Source: Flavobacterium salmonis (lineage in GTDB: Bacteria; Bacteroidota; Bacteroidia; Flavobacteriales; Flavobacteriaceae). From it: 64,000 bases of DNA. Positions 17,594 through 25,518 of the stretch are shown here, piece after piece. The position numbers and the translations under genes were made by a program. The stretch is taken from contig NZ_CAIJDP010000078.1 of assembly GCF_903819435.1 (NCBI RefSeq), positions 145,929 to 209,928 on the forward strand, read 5' to 3'. The notes under the pieces were generated by a model. It did no database searches. It saw nothing but the letters and a program-made list of their open reading frames with translations, and was not told the origin of the DNA. Numbering within the stretch: the stretch's first letter is position 1; each line of letters opens with the position of its first letter.

Positions 17594-17623
17594 AAGCTTA
17601 ATTAATCCTTAAATAAATAAACC

Positions 17624-17776
17624 ATGTCAAATCTATTATATACAATCGCAGTAATTCTTGTCATACTTTGGGCCTTAGGGTTCTTTGTATACAGCGCAGG
17701 AAGTATTATTCACATATTATTGGTAATTGCCATTATAGCAATACTATTCAGACTTATTAAAGGTCGCGAAATTTAA
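17624..17776 (+). CDS. lmo0937-family small membrane protein
   Basis: A 50-aa protein, ATG at 17624. It is almost wholly two hydrophobic segments (about 6-24 and 28-44: AVILVILWALGFFVYSAG and HILLVIAIIAILFRL) ending in the basic tail KGREI. This matches the lmo0937-type family, small stress-associated inner-membrane proteins of unknown mechanism. It lies 30 nt after the barrel gene and 49 nt before the YtxH gene. Confidence 0.85.
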   Translation: MSNLLYTIAVILVILWALGFFVYSAGSIIHILLVIAIIAILFRLIKGREI

Positions 17777-17825
17777 AAATCAAACAATATTAAACATTTT
17801 ATATTAATCTTTTAAATCAAATATT

Positions 17826-18110
17826 ATGAAAACTAGTAGCACAATTTTAGGAATTTTAGGAGCCGCAGCGGCAGGAGCATTTTTAGGAGTATTATTTGCA
17901 CCGGATAAAGGTTCAGAAACCAGAAAAAAAATCAAAGACAAATCAAAAGATTACGGAGATAACCTTAAAGGTAAAGTAGATGGCATTTTAAGCACATTAA
18001 GTACAAACGGTAAAGATATTATCGAAGAAGGAAAAGCAAAATTCAATCAGGTAAAAGACGACTTCAATTCGATTAAAGATGAAGCAAAAACCGTGAAAAC
18101 CAACTACTAA
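17826..18110 (+). CDS. YtxH-domain protein
   Basis: A 94-aa protein with an N-terminal Gly/Ala-rich membrane segment (ILGILGAAAAGAFLGVLFAP) followed by DKGSETRKKIKDKSKDYGD and an amphipathic helix rich in Lys, Asp and Glu. This is the YtxH/Gas vesicle GvpP-like layout, associated with general stress in other bacteria. It is in the middle of the small-membrane-protein operon. Confidence 0.9.
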   Translation: MKTSSTILGILGAAAAGAFLGVLFAPDKGSETRKKIKDKSKDYGDNLKGKVDGILSTLSTNGKDIIEEGKAKFNQVKDDFNSIKDEAKTVKTNY

Positions 18111-18146
18111 AAGTGACTTTTTTAAACCATAAAAACACCCAATATC

Positions 18147-18506
18147 ATGGAAACTAATGCAACAACAAACGAAAACCTGAATATGTATGAAAAAGCAGAA
18201 AACTATACCAAAACGAGTTTGGAATTAATTAAACTCAAAACGGTATCAGCAACTGCAGATGTTTTATCAACATTAACATCACGGATAGCGGTTGGCGCTG
18301 TTGTTGCATTTTTTACTTTGTTTCTTAATATTGGACTTAGTTTATGGATTGGAAAAGAACTTGGTGAATATTATTATGGTTTTTTTGCACTTGCAGTGTT
18401 TTACTTACTAGTTGCTGTGATTCTACATAAAACACAACATAAACTGATTAAAACACCTATTGGAAACATGATTGTTTCGAATATTTTAAAAGAATCTAAA
18501 AATTGA
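18147..18506 (+). CDS. Phage-holin-family-like (YqjE-type) membrane protein
   Basis: A 119-aa protein. An N-terminal amphipathic helix (YEKAENYTKTSLELIKLKTV) is followed by two hydrophobic segments (about 48-70 and 77-95) and a short cytoplasmic tail. This is the layout of the putative Actinobacterial Holin-X/YqjE group, which commonly neighbours YtxH and CsbD genes. The name is structural only; no lysis genes are nearby. Confidence 0.75.
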   Translation: METNATTNENLNMYEKAENYTKTSLELIKLKTVSATADVLSTLTSRIAVGAVVAFFTLFLNIGLSLWIGKELGEYYYGFFALAVFYLLVAVILHKTQHKLIKTPIGNMIVSNILKESKN

Positions 18507-18536
18507 TTAAATGATTAATAAATAAAAAAGACTGTT

Positions 18537-18911
18537 ATGGAAACTATTTACACCATTGATTCATTAAATCAAAAAATTAAATTTTTAGAAGCTCAGCAAG
18601 ACAAGGAATGGTGTGAAATTAAGGATGAAATAGATGAAATTAAAGAGAATTTAAAACCTCTTAACCTAATTCGAAACACAGTTGAAGAAATTAATGAAAC
18701 TATTGGTTTTAAAAGCGATATTGCTCAGTCAGCCATAAGCATAGGTATAGGTTATCTGGCAAAAAAACTGGTAATAGGAAAAACAGATTCGACATTCAAA
18801 AATATTTTCGGATCTATAGTACAGCTGGCTGTCACGACTTTGGTATCAAAACCACAGCATCAAAATGTAAGTACAAAAGAATCCTCACAATACGAAACAT
18901 CCGAAGATTAA
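18537..18911 (+). CDS. Hypothetical protein of the stress-type operon
   Basis: A 124-aa protein with an N-terminal acidic coiled coil (about 5-55, EIKDEIDEIKENLKPLN), then a small hydrophobic region (SAISIGIGYLAKKLVIG and GSIVQLAVTTLVS) and a polar tail. It is often found next to YtxH and holin-like genes in Flavobacteriia. I cannot assign a family. It starts 30 nt after the preceding gene. Confidence 0.7.
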   Translation: METIYTIDSLNQKIKFLEAQQDKEWCEIKDEIDEIKENLKPLNLIRNTVEEINETIGFKSDIAQSAISIGIGYLAKKLVIGKTDSTFKNIFGSIVQLAVTTLVSKPQHQNVSTKESSQYETSED

Positions 18912-18936
18912 TTGTTTAAACTTAAATATATGTATT

Positions 18937-19035
18937 ATGGAAAAGATAAACGAAATAATAATCAAAAATGGTGTTTACATTTACTCAAATTTTTATAAAT
19001 GTTTTGAATACACAAGAGTTTTTTTAGGTATCTAA
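18937..19035 (+). CDS. Possible 32-aa small protein at the operon end
   Basis: ATG at 18937, 25 nt after the preceding stop, encodes MEKINEIIIKNGVYIYSNFY and ends VFLGI before TAA at 19033. It has no signal or membrane segment and no family I recognise. It shares strand and spacing with the operon and lies upstream of the operon terminator. At 32 codons it could be chance, so confidence is limited. Confidence 0.4.
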   Translation: MEKINEIIIKNGVYIYSNFYKCFEYTRVFLGI

Positions 19036-19154
19036 CTCGCTTTATACGTTTCTGCTATAAAAAACGGTTAAACAGTTAATACATTATTATATATTTAAGG
19101 TTCTGAGATTACCCCAGGCTTTATTTTTAAGCCATAATTGTTTTATCTCAACCG

Positions 19155-19197
19155 AAAAAGAGACTATTTCACAAAGTTGAAAGAGTCTCTTTTTTTT
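19155..19197 (+). terminator. Terminator of the 16.4-19.0 kb operon
   Basis: AAAAGAGACT and AGTCTCTTTT form the base of a stem; TTTCA and TGAAA extend it inward, closing a small loop, and eight T follow. The total is about 15 bp. Confidence 0.9.
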
Positions 19198-19212
19198 GTA
19201 CAATTAATTTCT

Positions 19213-19242
19213 AAAAAATAAGGCCGAACAAAAGTTCGGCCT
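19213..19242 (-). terminator. Terminator of prfA
   Basis: Minus-strand RNA: AGGCCGAAC, loop UUUU, GUUCGGCCU, then UAUUUUUU. It lies 60 nt beyond the prfA stop, back-to-back with the plus-strand terminator at 19155. Confidence 0.85.
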
Positions 19243-19301
19243 ACTATATATTACGTAAAAAACTTTATAAACTTAGTCTCTCAGCATTCAGATCCTCAAA
19301 A

Positions 19302-20378
19302 TTAATAAATCTCTGAAGCTTCCTTCAGTTTTTCCATATTGTTCACCAACTGAAGTTCAGCCACAATTTTCTGAATATCACCATTCATGATATTTCCTAA
19401 ATCGTAAAGTGTCAAACCAACTCTGTGATCTGTTACACGTCCCTGAGCGTAATTGTAGGTACGAATCTTAGCAGAACGGTCACCTGAGCTTACCTGAGAA
19501 GTACGTTTTGTAGCATCCTCAGCCTCTTTCTTCGCCAATTCCTGTTCGTATAAACGGGAACGTAAAACGTTCAAGGCTTTATCTTTATTTTTATGCTGCG
19601 ATTTCTGATCCTGACATTGCGCCACTAATCCGGTTGGAATGTGCGTTAAACGAACAGCCGATTTCGTAGTATTTACCGATTGTCCTCCAGGTCCTGATGA
19701 ACAGAAAAAATCTACACGAACATCATTCATATCAATCTGAACATCAAATTCCTCTGCTTCCGGCAAAACCATAACCGTTGCAGCCGATGTATGTACACGA
19801 CCCTGAGTTTCAGTTTGCGGAACACGCTGTACACGGTGAACACCTGCTTCAAACTTCAGAGTTCCGTACACATCTTCTCCGGAAACTTCAAAGATAACCT
19901 CTTTAAAACCTCCTGAGGTTCCTTCGTTCATATCTACGACAGAAGTTCTCCACCCCTGCGATTCGCAATATTTAGTGTACATTCTGAATAAGTCACCTGC
20001 AAAAATACTCGCTTCATCCCCACCCGTTCCGGCGCGGATCTCGACCATAACGTTTTTAGCATCTTCAGGATCTTTAGGAATCAACATAAATTTGATTTCT
20101 TCCTCAAGCTGTGGCAAACGCTCCTTTGCTTCATCCAATTGCATTTTGGCCATTTCAACCATATCTGCATCGCTTCCGTCAGCAATAATTTCGTTTGCTT
20201 CGTCAATATTGGCCAAAACAAGAATATATTCTTCTCTCTTTTCAACCAAAGCCTTAATGCTTTTATATTCCTGATTAAGCTGTACATAACGTTTTTGATC
20301 AGCAATAACATCCGGCTGAATAATCAAATCCGAAATCTCATCAAAACGCTGCTTTACATATTGAAGTCTATCTAACAT
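19302..20378 (-). CDS. prfA: Peptide chain release factor 1
   Basis: A 358-aa class-I release factor. The GGQ catalytic motif is at residues 231-233 in SSGPGGQSVNTTKSAVRLTH. The stop-codon recognition tripeptide is PQT at 187-189 in RVQRVPQTETQGRVHTSAAT; RF1 proteins have PxT here, unlike the SPF of RF2. It releases the peptide at UAA and UAG. The start has AAAAGGAATTAG just upstream, a fair Shine-Dalgarno. Confidence 0.98.
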   Translation of the reverse strand: MLDRLQYVKQRFDEISDLIIQPDVIADQKRYVQLNQEYKSIKALVEKREEYILVLANIDEANEIIADGSDADMVEMAKMQLDEAKERLPQLEEEIKFMLIPKDPEDAKNVMVEIRAGTGGDEASIFAGDLFRMYTKYCESQGWRTSVVDMNEGTSGGFKEVIFEVSGEDVYGTLKFEAGVHRVQRVPQTETQGRVHTSAATVMVLPEAEEFDVQIDMNDVRVDFFCSSGPGGQSVNTTKSAVRLTHIPTGLVAQCQDQKSQHKNKDKALNVLRSRLYEQELAKKEAEDATKRTSQVSSGDRSAKIRTYNYAQGRVTDHRVGLTLYDLGNIMNGDIQKIVAELQLVNNMEKLKEASEIY

Positions 20379-20402
20379 TTTCTAATTCCTTTTATTGGAC
20401 TG

Positions 20403-20410
20403 CAAAATTA
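20403..20410 (-). promoter_or_regulatory. -7 promoter element for prfA
   Basis: TAATTTTG on the minus strand matches TAnnTTTG, 24 nt before the prfA ATG. No -33 TTTG at the usual spacing. Confidence 0.5.
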
Positions 20411-20490
20411 CAAAATTTTTGTGGAAAATTCTATCTTTAACTTTTTGTGTTTTTTGATGAGAAATTTAATAATAAGTTTAATGATTTTCA

Positions 20491-20604
20491 GGAGCTGGTT
20501 CCTGCTATCCGCTATATCTTTTTAGGCAGAATATTTTCGGTTTAATTAAGTATTATCGTTTGCCTAAAAAGGATGCCACTGCTATCAGGGCTAGGAACAC
20601 CAGG
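20491..20604 (-). repeat. Structured dispersed repeat, copy A
   Basis: Read on the minus strand it runs CTGGTGTTCCTAGCCCTGAT, AGCAGTGGCATCC, an apical stem CTTTTTAGGC / GCCTAAAAAG around an AT-rich loop, then AGATATAGCGGATAGCAGGAA and CAGCTCC. CCTG pairs with CAGG in the basal stem, and TTCCT/AGGAA with CTGG/CCAG extend it. Copies B (58447) and C (60021) share the block order with different but complementary stem sequences. It lies upstream of an accessory gene patch. Confidence 0.8.
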
Positions 20605-20744
20605 TCTTGTAAGAACATTAGAAGCATCACTAATTAAAAGTCCCCATATGAGTTATGCTAATTTATTTATACATTCGTAAATTAAATATTACCTATGTTT
20701 ATCAACCATATAAACAAGTTACAAGCCATTTCACAACAAATCCT

Positions 20745-21239
20745 ATGAAAAGAATCCTCATTACTTTGATTTTATCTTTATCATTAATCAATTGCAAAAA
20801 AGATAATTCCTTGCAGAGAGAAAACGAACCTACAATTTATATGGTTGAAGAAGTCGATTCAGAAATAAATACTGAAATTGAAAAAGCCAAACAAACTTTA
20901 CCACATTTCTATAAAGCTCTAGAATCTAAAAATCCAAATTATAATGGGTTTGGTATAAAAATGACTTTTCCTTATGATAAAGGAAATGAGCACATTTGGG
21001 TAAACAGCATATTCAAAAAAAAGAATGAATATTTTGGAATCATTGACAATCTTCCGGAATTTACCTCTGAAGTTAGGCAAGGCGACACCGTAAAAATTGA
21101 ATCTGATCGCATTAGTGATTGGATGTATCTTGAGAATTCAGAATTAGAAGGCGGATATACAATCAAATTATTGCGTCTTAGAATGACCGACAAGGAAAGA
21201 GAAGAGTTTGATAAAGTAAGTGGAATGATAATTAAATAA
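20745..21239 (+). CDS. DUF2314-type lipoprotein
   Basis: A 164-aa protein. The frame is open 30 codons further upstream, but the ATG at 20745 gives a clean signal and lipobox (MKRILITLILSLSLINCKKD), so I use it. Residues about 50-160 match DUF2314: GFGIKMTFPYDKGNEHIWVN, GIIDNLPEFTSEVRQGDTVK, ISDWMYLENSELEGGYTIKL and LLRLRMT. The function of this domain is unknown. It begins a patch of small unrelated genes. Confidence 0.8.
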   Translation: MKRILITLILSLSLINCKKDNSLQRENEPTIYMVEEVDSEINTEIEKAKQTLPHFYKALESKNPNYNGFGIKMTFPYDKGNEHIWVNSIFKKKNEYFGIIDNLPEFTSEVRQGDTVKIESDRISDWMYLENSELEGGYTIKLLRLRMTDKEREEFDKVSGMIIK

Positions 21240-21241
21240 GA

Positions 21242-21261
21242 AACGGCTTGTAACAGCCGTT
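21242..21261. repeat. Short perfect inverted repeat
   Basis: AACGGCT, loop TGTAAC, AGCCGTT lies 2 nt after the DUF2314 gene stop. It has no T-run on either strand, so it is not a standard terminator. It could be an mRNA 3' stabiliser or an exchange site; nothing else supports either. Confidence 0.55.
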
Positions 21262-21290
21262 GTGTGATATTGTTAAAAAAAGAAGTAAAA

Positions 21291-21839
21291 ATGAACTTTA
21301 AACAGATCGATATTCAAAAATTTGATTCAACTGGTAATTATGTTTTGAATGAAGAATATGTACTTTCCTATATTTATTCCGATGGATGGACTGAACGATT
21401 ATTTAGAATTGCATTTTTTATAGATATATATTTTGACTGCAAAATTGATTTAAGTTTTTATTTAAGAAATAATAAAAAAAAGAATGATACTTCATATAGT
21501 CAAAAGATTGAAAAGCAAATTGAATCACAAATCCCTATAGAAATTAAAAACTTAATTGTGTCATTAATTAATCTAAAAGAGTTAAAATTGAAGTATTTAT
21601 ATGCTGACACATTTATGGAAGATTCAAAAGATGAGCATTTTGTTATTAATCATAATGAAAAATCACATAATGTTGGAATAGGTATCTTTCTTAAAAAAGT
21701 AAAACCTGAAAATGAATCTGAAAATTTATTTTTCCAACTGCATACAGAATTTGAAAAATGGAAAGAAGATATATATAAGAAATATTATAATGTAAAATTA
21801 CAAAATCACACAACAGGCGTTATAGAGCATTTTAAATAA
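21291..21839 (+). CDS. Hypothetical protein
   Basis: A 182-aa acidic protein of mixed alpha/beta appearance with no signal or membrane segment. The frame allows a GTG start 9 codons upstream, but the ATG at 21291 preceded by AAAGAAGTAAAA is the better start. Motifs seen, such as YVLSYIYSDGWTERLFRIA and HNVGIGIFLKK, do not lead me to a family. It lies 52 nt after the DUF2314 gene and 7 nt before a GTG-initiated fragment. Confidence 0.6.
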   Translation: MNFKQIDIQKFDSTGNYVLNEEYVLSYIYSDGWTERLFRIAFFIDIYFDCKIDLSFYLRNNKKKNDTSYSQKIEKQIESQIPIEIKNLIVSLINLKELKLKYLYADTFMEDSKDEHFVINHNEKSHNVGIGIFLKKVKPENESENLFFQLHTEFEKWKEDIYKKYYNVKLQNHTTGVIEHFK

Positions 21840-21846
21840 CATTATT

Positions 21847-22113
21847 GTGAAAAACAGAAAAAATATAATTCGTTTTTTAGCAAGCTTAAGTATGCTGATT
21901 TTCTTCTCACCTTTTTTCCAGATGTGTTCTGACAAGCACATTAAAGAAAGTTCTAGCTTTATTAAATCATGTCATAAAGCTGAAACAGCGAAAGAAAAAG
22001 AAATAGCTTTCGAAAGAGCAAAAAAGGACTTTTCTTTGGCACCAATACCTGCTCTGGTAATTATTCATTCTAAGTGTTGCGCAAACTCTGGCTTTGCGCT
22101 TTTTTATACCTAA
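21847..22113 (+). pseudogene. Truncated membrane/lipoprotein gene
   Basis: GTG at 21847 opens an 88-codon frame with a signal-type N-terminus (IIRFLASLSMLIFFSPFFQM then C-S-D-K) and a helical segment to about residue 64. The remaining C-terminal residues are encoded by DNA that forms a terminator (22079-22105), so the frame reads through a hairpin. A gene truncated by recombination and now closed by foreign 3' DNA explains this best. A genuine small lipoprotein is the alternative. Confidence 0.55.
22079..22105 (+). terminator. Terminator inside the 21847 frame
   Basis: GCGCAAA, loop CTCTGGC, TTTGCGC followed by TTTTTT. It overlaps the last codons of the truncated frame and would stop plus-strand transcription before the opposite-strand gene at 22117. 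Confidence 0.85.
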
Positions 22114-22116
22114 AAA

Positions 22117-22440
22117 TCACAACTGAAGCTTATGCAATTCATCCAATAACTCCATTTCATCTTCCGGCAAGAGCTGCAAGGCAATTTCAAGTAAAGTCAT
22201 TACATTAATATCTGTGTTTACGGTATGAATTGGCAAACTTGGCGAATCATGATGAAGCAAAAGAATACTTGCTTTTAGCAAATCTGAAACCATTAAGTTT
22301 AATTGGTTGTAACCGGATACTTTTAGTGTTACGTCAAACGAATTACCAATTTTATTGTCTGATTTTAATTTTTTGAAATACTTCTTTTTATCTATTAATT
22401 CTAATAATTGTGCCGCTCTTTCTTTATTTTGTATTTCCAT
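22117..22440 (-). CDS. Hypothetical protein
   Basis: A 107-aa acidic helical protein from ATG 22440 (MEIQNKERAAQLLELIDKKK); an upstream in-frame ATG at 22458 is possible. The C-terminus is very Leu/Glu-rich (LLEIALQLLPEDEMELLDEL). No signal peptide or known motif. It is divergent from the VOC gene at 22706, across a 265-bp space that carries two TGTATACA palindromes. Confidence 0.6.
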   Translation of the reverse strand: MEIQNKERAAQLLELIDKKKYFKKLKSDNKIGNSFDVTLKVSGYNQLNLMVSDLLKASILLLHHDSPSLPIHTVNTDINVMTLLEIALQLLPEDEMELLDELHKLQL

Positions 22441-22491
22441 GATTTTGATTTTATTCAAAACGAAATTAGAAATAATAGATTACTCTTAAGT

Positions 22492-22518
22492 GATTGTATA
22501 CAATCGAGTGTATACAAC
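22492..22518. promoter_or_regulatory. Tandem palindromic operator-like sites
   Basis: A perfect 14-bp palindrome GATTGTATACAATC (22492-22505) is followed by GTGTATACAAC (22508-22518). The shared core TGTATACA repeats with centres 14 bp apart, so both face nearly the same side of the helix. TTGTATACAA-like cores are typical of GntR/FadR-family operators (family knowledge). The sites lie between the divergent 22117 and 22706 genes, nearer the former; no GntR gene is in the window. Confidence 0.5.
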
Positions 22519-22705
22519 CGATATCTGAGTCAGGGAATTAAAAACTTTTTTTGTGTTTATTAGACCTATAAAATATTAGACGAAAGATCTTATATTTGTT
22601 ATGTATATAAAACATTTCTTGTTGTTTTTATCACTAGTTTTTCATAGATGACAAGATATATTTCACAATTCGTCTAAAAAAAAGTAAAACTTAATATTTA
22701 AATTT

Positions 22706-23089
22706 ATGGAAACAAAATTTGAAGCAGGAATTAATACTGCAATAAAGCTTCCTAAACACAAATATGAGGAAACAGTAGCTTTTTACCGCGACATTCTAAA
22801 ATTAGAAGTTAAAGAAGTGGCTATAGATAACCCGACAGTTTCTAAAACACATTCGGTGCAATTTGGAAATAATATTATTTGGTTAGATTGCGTAGATAAT
22901 TATACCCATTCTGAAACCTGGTTACAATTAACGGTACCTGATGTTGAAGAAGCTACACATTATTTAAAACAAAACGGTGTAGAAATCTGTGATGATATTG
23001 AGAAAATCCCTAAAGACATGCATTGGATTATGGGTCCTTCAGGTACCGTTTTTAATTTGCAAAAAAGAGCTAACATAAATAAATACTAG
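22706..23089 (+). CDS. VOC-family (glyoxalase-fold) protein
   Basis: A 127-aa protein with one vicinal-oxygen-chelate module pair: LPKHKYEETVAFYRDILKLE, SVQFGNNIIWLDCVDN, TWLQLTVPDVEEATHYLKQN and a closing MGPSGTVFNLQ. The classic metal ligands are not all obvious, so whether it is an enzyme or a binding protein is open. TATATTTG at 22591, an exact -7 match, could start its transcript. Confidence 0.82.
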   Translation: METKFEAGINTAIKLPKHKYEETVAFYRDILKLEVKEVAIDNPTVSKTHSVQFGNNIIWLDCVDNYTHSETWLQLTVPDVEEATHYLKQNGVEICDDIEKIPKDMHWIMGPSGTVFNLQKRANINKY

Positions 23090-23153
23090 TCCCTATCCGG
23101 ATTGATTTGATAAAACCAACATAATTACGTACTAAATTTAAACCCAATATAAT

Positions 23154-23654
23154 ATGAAAATCGTTTATACATTGTTTTCTTTCTTTATTTTACAAACAAT
23201 CATTTCACAGACAACTGTTAAATCTAAAACTTATGGAAACTTAGATTTTAAAGAGCTCGATTATGGACAAGCAAATGTTAAAGGCAGAAAAACCGAAGAA
23301 CTTAAGAACTCTCCAACAGGAACCCGTGGCTGGTTACAAGATTTTGAGATCATAAAAAAAACAGATTCAATTGAGGCTGTTAAAAAAGCAAATTTTGGAG
23401 TTGTTTACATGGTTACTGCCAAAGATACTGTTGACATTAACATCGATATTGAATGGATTTATCCTGAAAAAATAACAAACGATAAAGGCGAAAAATTTAA
23501 AAGCATAAGATACACAACAAAAAGACCAACCAATATCCCTTCAGCCTCATCTTACAGTTTAGATGAGCCTTATGAATTGATTAAAGGCAATTGGCAAATG
23601 AATATTTTTATAGAAAATAAACGCGTTTATAGTAAGACATTTGTTTTGTATTAA
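23154..23654 (+). CDS. Secreted protein, DUF3859-like
   Basis: A 166-aa protein with signal peptide (VYTLFSFFILQTIISQ, cut near residue 19). The mature part has FGVVYMVTAKDTVDINIDIE followed by WIYPEKITN and the ending YSLDEPYELIKGNWQMNIFI, resembling the immunoglobulin-like DUF3859 domain, in which a P.ELV.G.W string precedes the last strands. The assignment is from memory of the pattern and is moderate. It stands alone between the VOC gene and another small exported protein. Confidence 0.6.
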   Translation: MKIVYTLFSFFILQTIISQTTVKSKTYGNLDFKELDYGQANVKGRKTEELKNSPTGTRGWLQDFEIIKKTDSIEAVKKANFGVVYMVTAKDTVDINIDIEWIYPEKITNDKGEKFKSIRYTTKRPTNIPSASSYSLDEPYELIKGNWQMNIFIENKRVYSKTFVLY

Positions 23655-23755
23655 AACTGCTCTTTGAAGCTTTCTTCTTAAAAGTCGTAATTACCATATC
23701 TGCGAAGTGTTTCTGCTGAAGTACAACGCTTTGTCAGCTATTTAATACCATTTAA

Positions 23756-24175
23756 ATGAAAACAAAATCCTTTTATATCTACGGAGCATTCTTTATGATT
23801 TTTGTTGCTGCATGTTTTTTATGGATGCTTAGAAATAATACATTCGCAGAAAAAGCTACTCATATTGATTATCGTGATAAAGATATTGAGAAAAGATTGG
23901 GATTTACATTAGAAGAATATGTAAAAACAAAATCAATAATTAATTTGCAACTTAACGGAAATGGAAAATATAATGATAGTATCCTGAATCTGTTTCAGCT
24001 TGAAATTCAAAAAATAATGAAAGCTGAAGATGCAAATAAGGGGATTCATTTAAAATTTAGTAGAAAAACTACTTATGAAAATGTGATTCGCTCCTTTCAG
24101 ATTTGCAAAATAGAAGATTGTTCTACCTATATTCCTGATCATTATGACCTTTGGGTTTTTCCATACTATAAATAA
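23756..24175 (+). CDS. Hypothetical membrane-anchored protein
   Basis: A 139-aa protein with one N-terminal membrane segment (IYGAFFMIFVAACFLWMLRN) and an extracytoplasmic remainder containing two Cys in FQICKIEDCSTYIPDHYDLW that could form a disulfide. No family recognised. It ends 12 nt before the next gene, so the two are probably co-transcribed. Confidence 0.6.
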   Translation: MKTKSFYIYGAFFMIFVAACFLWMLRNNTFAEKATHIDYRDKDIEKRLGFTLEEYVKTKSIINLQLNGNGKYNDSILNLFQLEIQKIMKAEDANKGIHLKFSRKTTYENVIRSFQICKIEDCSTYIPDHYDLWVFPYYK

Positions 24176-24187
24176 AAAATCTAATCC

Positions 24188-24622
24188 ATGAAACTACTAC
24201 AGATCACTACCCTACTCTTAATTTTCACCTTCAACTCGTTCGCACAATCAAATCAATTCGTTGGTAATTACGAGCGTTCACTGGTTGACACTGATGGAAA
24301 ACATGTATTTGAATATAAACTGACCTTAAATCAAGACGGAACATTCGTTTTTCATTATTATTCAAATATCAAACAAGGAATTCCACCTGAAGTAAATAAA
24401 TACGGAAAAGGAAAATGGAGTGCAAAAGACAATCTGGTTACATTTTTTTCGAATAAACAAGAAGACTTTGATGCAAAATATACGTTGGATTTTAATAATT
24501 CTACAGCGAGATTTGTTACTAAAAATCCGAGAGATAAAAGTGATAAAATAGTCCAAACAAAACTTACGTTTTTGGAATCAGAAATCTCGTGGATGCGAAG
24601 AATTGATATTTTTAAACTATAA
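24188..24622 (+). CDS. Secreted lipocalin-like hypothetical protein
   Basis: A 144-aa protein with signal peptide (LLLIFTFNSFAQ) followed by a beta-rich pattern, FVGNYERSL, YKLTLNQDGTFVFHYYSN and GKGKWSAKDNLVTFFSNK. This is the G.Y....L.L..DG.F....GKW...... layout of small lipocalin-like copper-resistance/META-type domains. The function is unknown. A terminator overlaps its stop codon. Confidence 0.6.
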   Translation: MKLLQITTLLLIFTFNSFAQSNQFVGNYERSLVDTDGKHVFEYKLTLNQDGTFVFHYYSNIKQGIPPEVNKYGKGKWSAKDNLVTFFSNKQEDFDAKYTLDFNNSTARFVTKNPRDKSDKIVQTKLTFLESEISWMRRIDIFKL

Positions 24623-24657
24623 ATCTGCCTTATAAACCCAATAGCGCAGATTTTTTT
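24621..24657 (+). terminator. Terminator after the 24188 gene
   Basis: AAATCTGC (24621-24628) pairs with GCAGATTT (24646-24653), followed by TTTT. The stem starts on the last base of the stop codon. Confidence 0.8.
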
Positions 24658-24678
24658 AATTATAAATACCATAAACCT

Positions 24679-25272
24679 TTGACAAACAAAGACTCATACA
24701 ATAAAATTATTGAAAGCTGGATCAACGCCAGAAATAATACTATTGTAAACAAACCCATCATAGACTTTGCTGACTATATAAATTCAAAAGGAACTATTTT
24801 AGACATTGGTTGCGGAACAGGAATGCCAATAGCAAAATATCTTTCTGACCGTAATTTTTCCATAACAGGAATTGACCTATCGGCTAAAATGATAGAAGCA
24901 GCCAAATCTATCGGTATTAATAACGTAGTCTTTTGTACTTGCGATTTTTTTGATTTTGAATCAGATGAAAAGTTTAACGGAGTTATTGCCTGGGACTCGC
25001 TTTTCCATTTCCCAAAAGAACGCCAGATAGAAATTTACAACAAAGTATATCACCTGTTAGCTCCCGGAGGTTATTTTCTTTTTACCCACGGAAAAAAAGA
25101 AGACGAACATATTGACAAAATGTTTGGAGAGCAATTTTATTACAGCTGCCTGTCAAAAGATTTTGTTCTCAGCTTAATGAAAGATCTAGGTTTTGATATC
25201 GTATATTCAATTGAAAATTTTGTCGAAGAAAAAGACCAGCGGGACTGGGTTGTGCTGGCAAGAAAAAAGTAA
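24679..25272 (+). CDS. Class I SAM-dependent methyltransferase
   Basis: A 197-aa protein. Motif I is ILDIGCGTGMPIAKYL (about residues 36-51), motif II ITGIDLSAKMIEAA, then NNVVFCTCDFFDFE, and motif IV NGVIAWDSLFHF. This is a Methyltransf_25/11-type Rossmann enzyme; the substrate is unknown. The best in-frame start is TTG at 24679; the next Met lies inside motif I and is too late. It follows a terminator, so it needs its own promoter. Confidence 0.88.
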   Translation: MTNKDSYNKIIESWINARNNTIVNKPIIDFADYINSKGTILDIGCGTGMPIAKYLSDRNFSITGIDLSAKMIEAAKSIGINNVVFCTCDFFDFESDEKFNGVIAWDSLFHFPKERQIEIYNKVYHLLAPGGYFLFTHGKKEDEHIDKMFGEQFYYSCLSKDFVLSLMKDLGFDIVYSIENFVEEKDQRDWVVLARKK

Positions 25273-25518
25273 AAATAAATACTCCGCTCTTGCCAAAAAA
25301 TAAGCAGCTACAATATTCTATTGAGTCGTATTCGTAAACTGCCTCTGCTAAGATATTAGAACTATCGTACCTTATGCTATTTTACTTATACCCATTTTTC
25401 TTGTCTTTGTACCTAAATCCTGAAGGCTTAATACATTTTTTCAGCAGTCAGTTTCTTAATTGTTTAGTTTCAGGTCTCCAAAAGATATAACTACAAAAAT
25501 TAACTAAAGAAAACCATT

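Noticed and set aside
18147..18506. Holin-like gene as evidence of a prophage
   Set aside because: No lysin, capsid, tail or integrase genes are nearby; the neighbours are stress-type membrane proteins.
21242..21261. AACGGCT/AGCCGTT as an integron attC-like site
   Set aside because: No second site, integrase or conserved core is visible; a short hairpin alone is insufficient.
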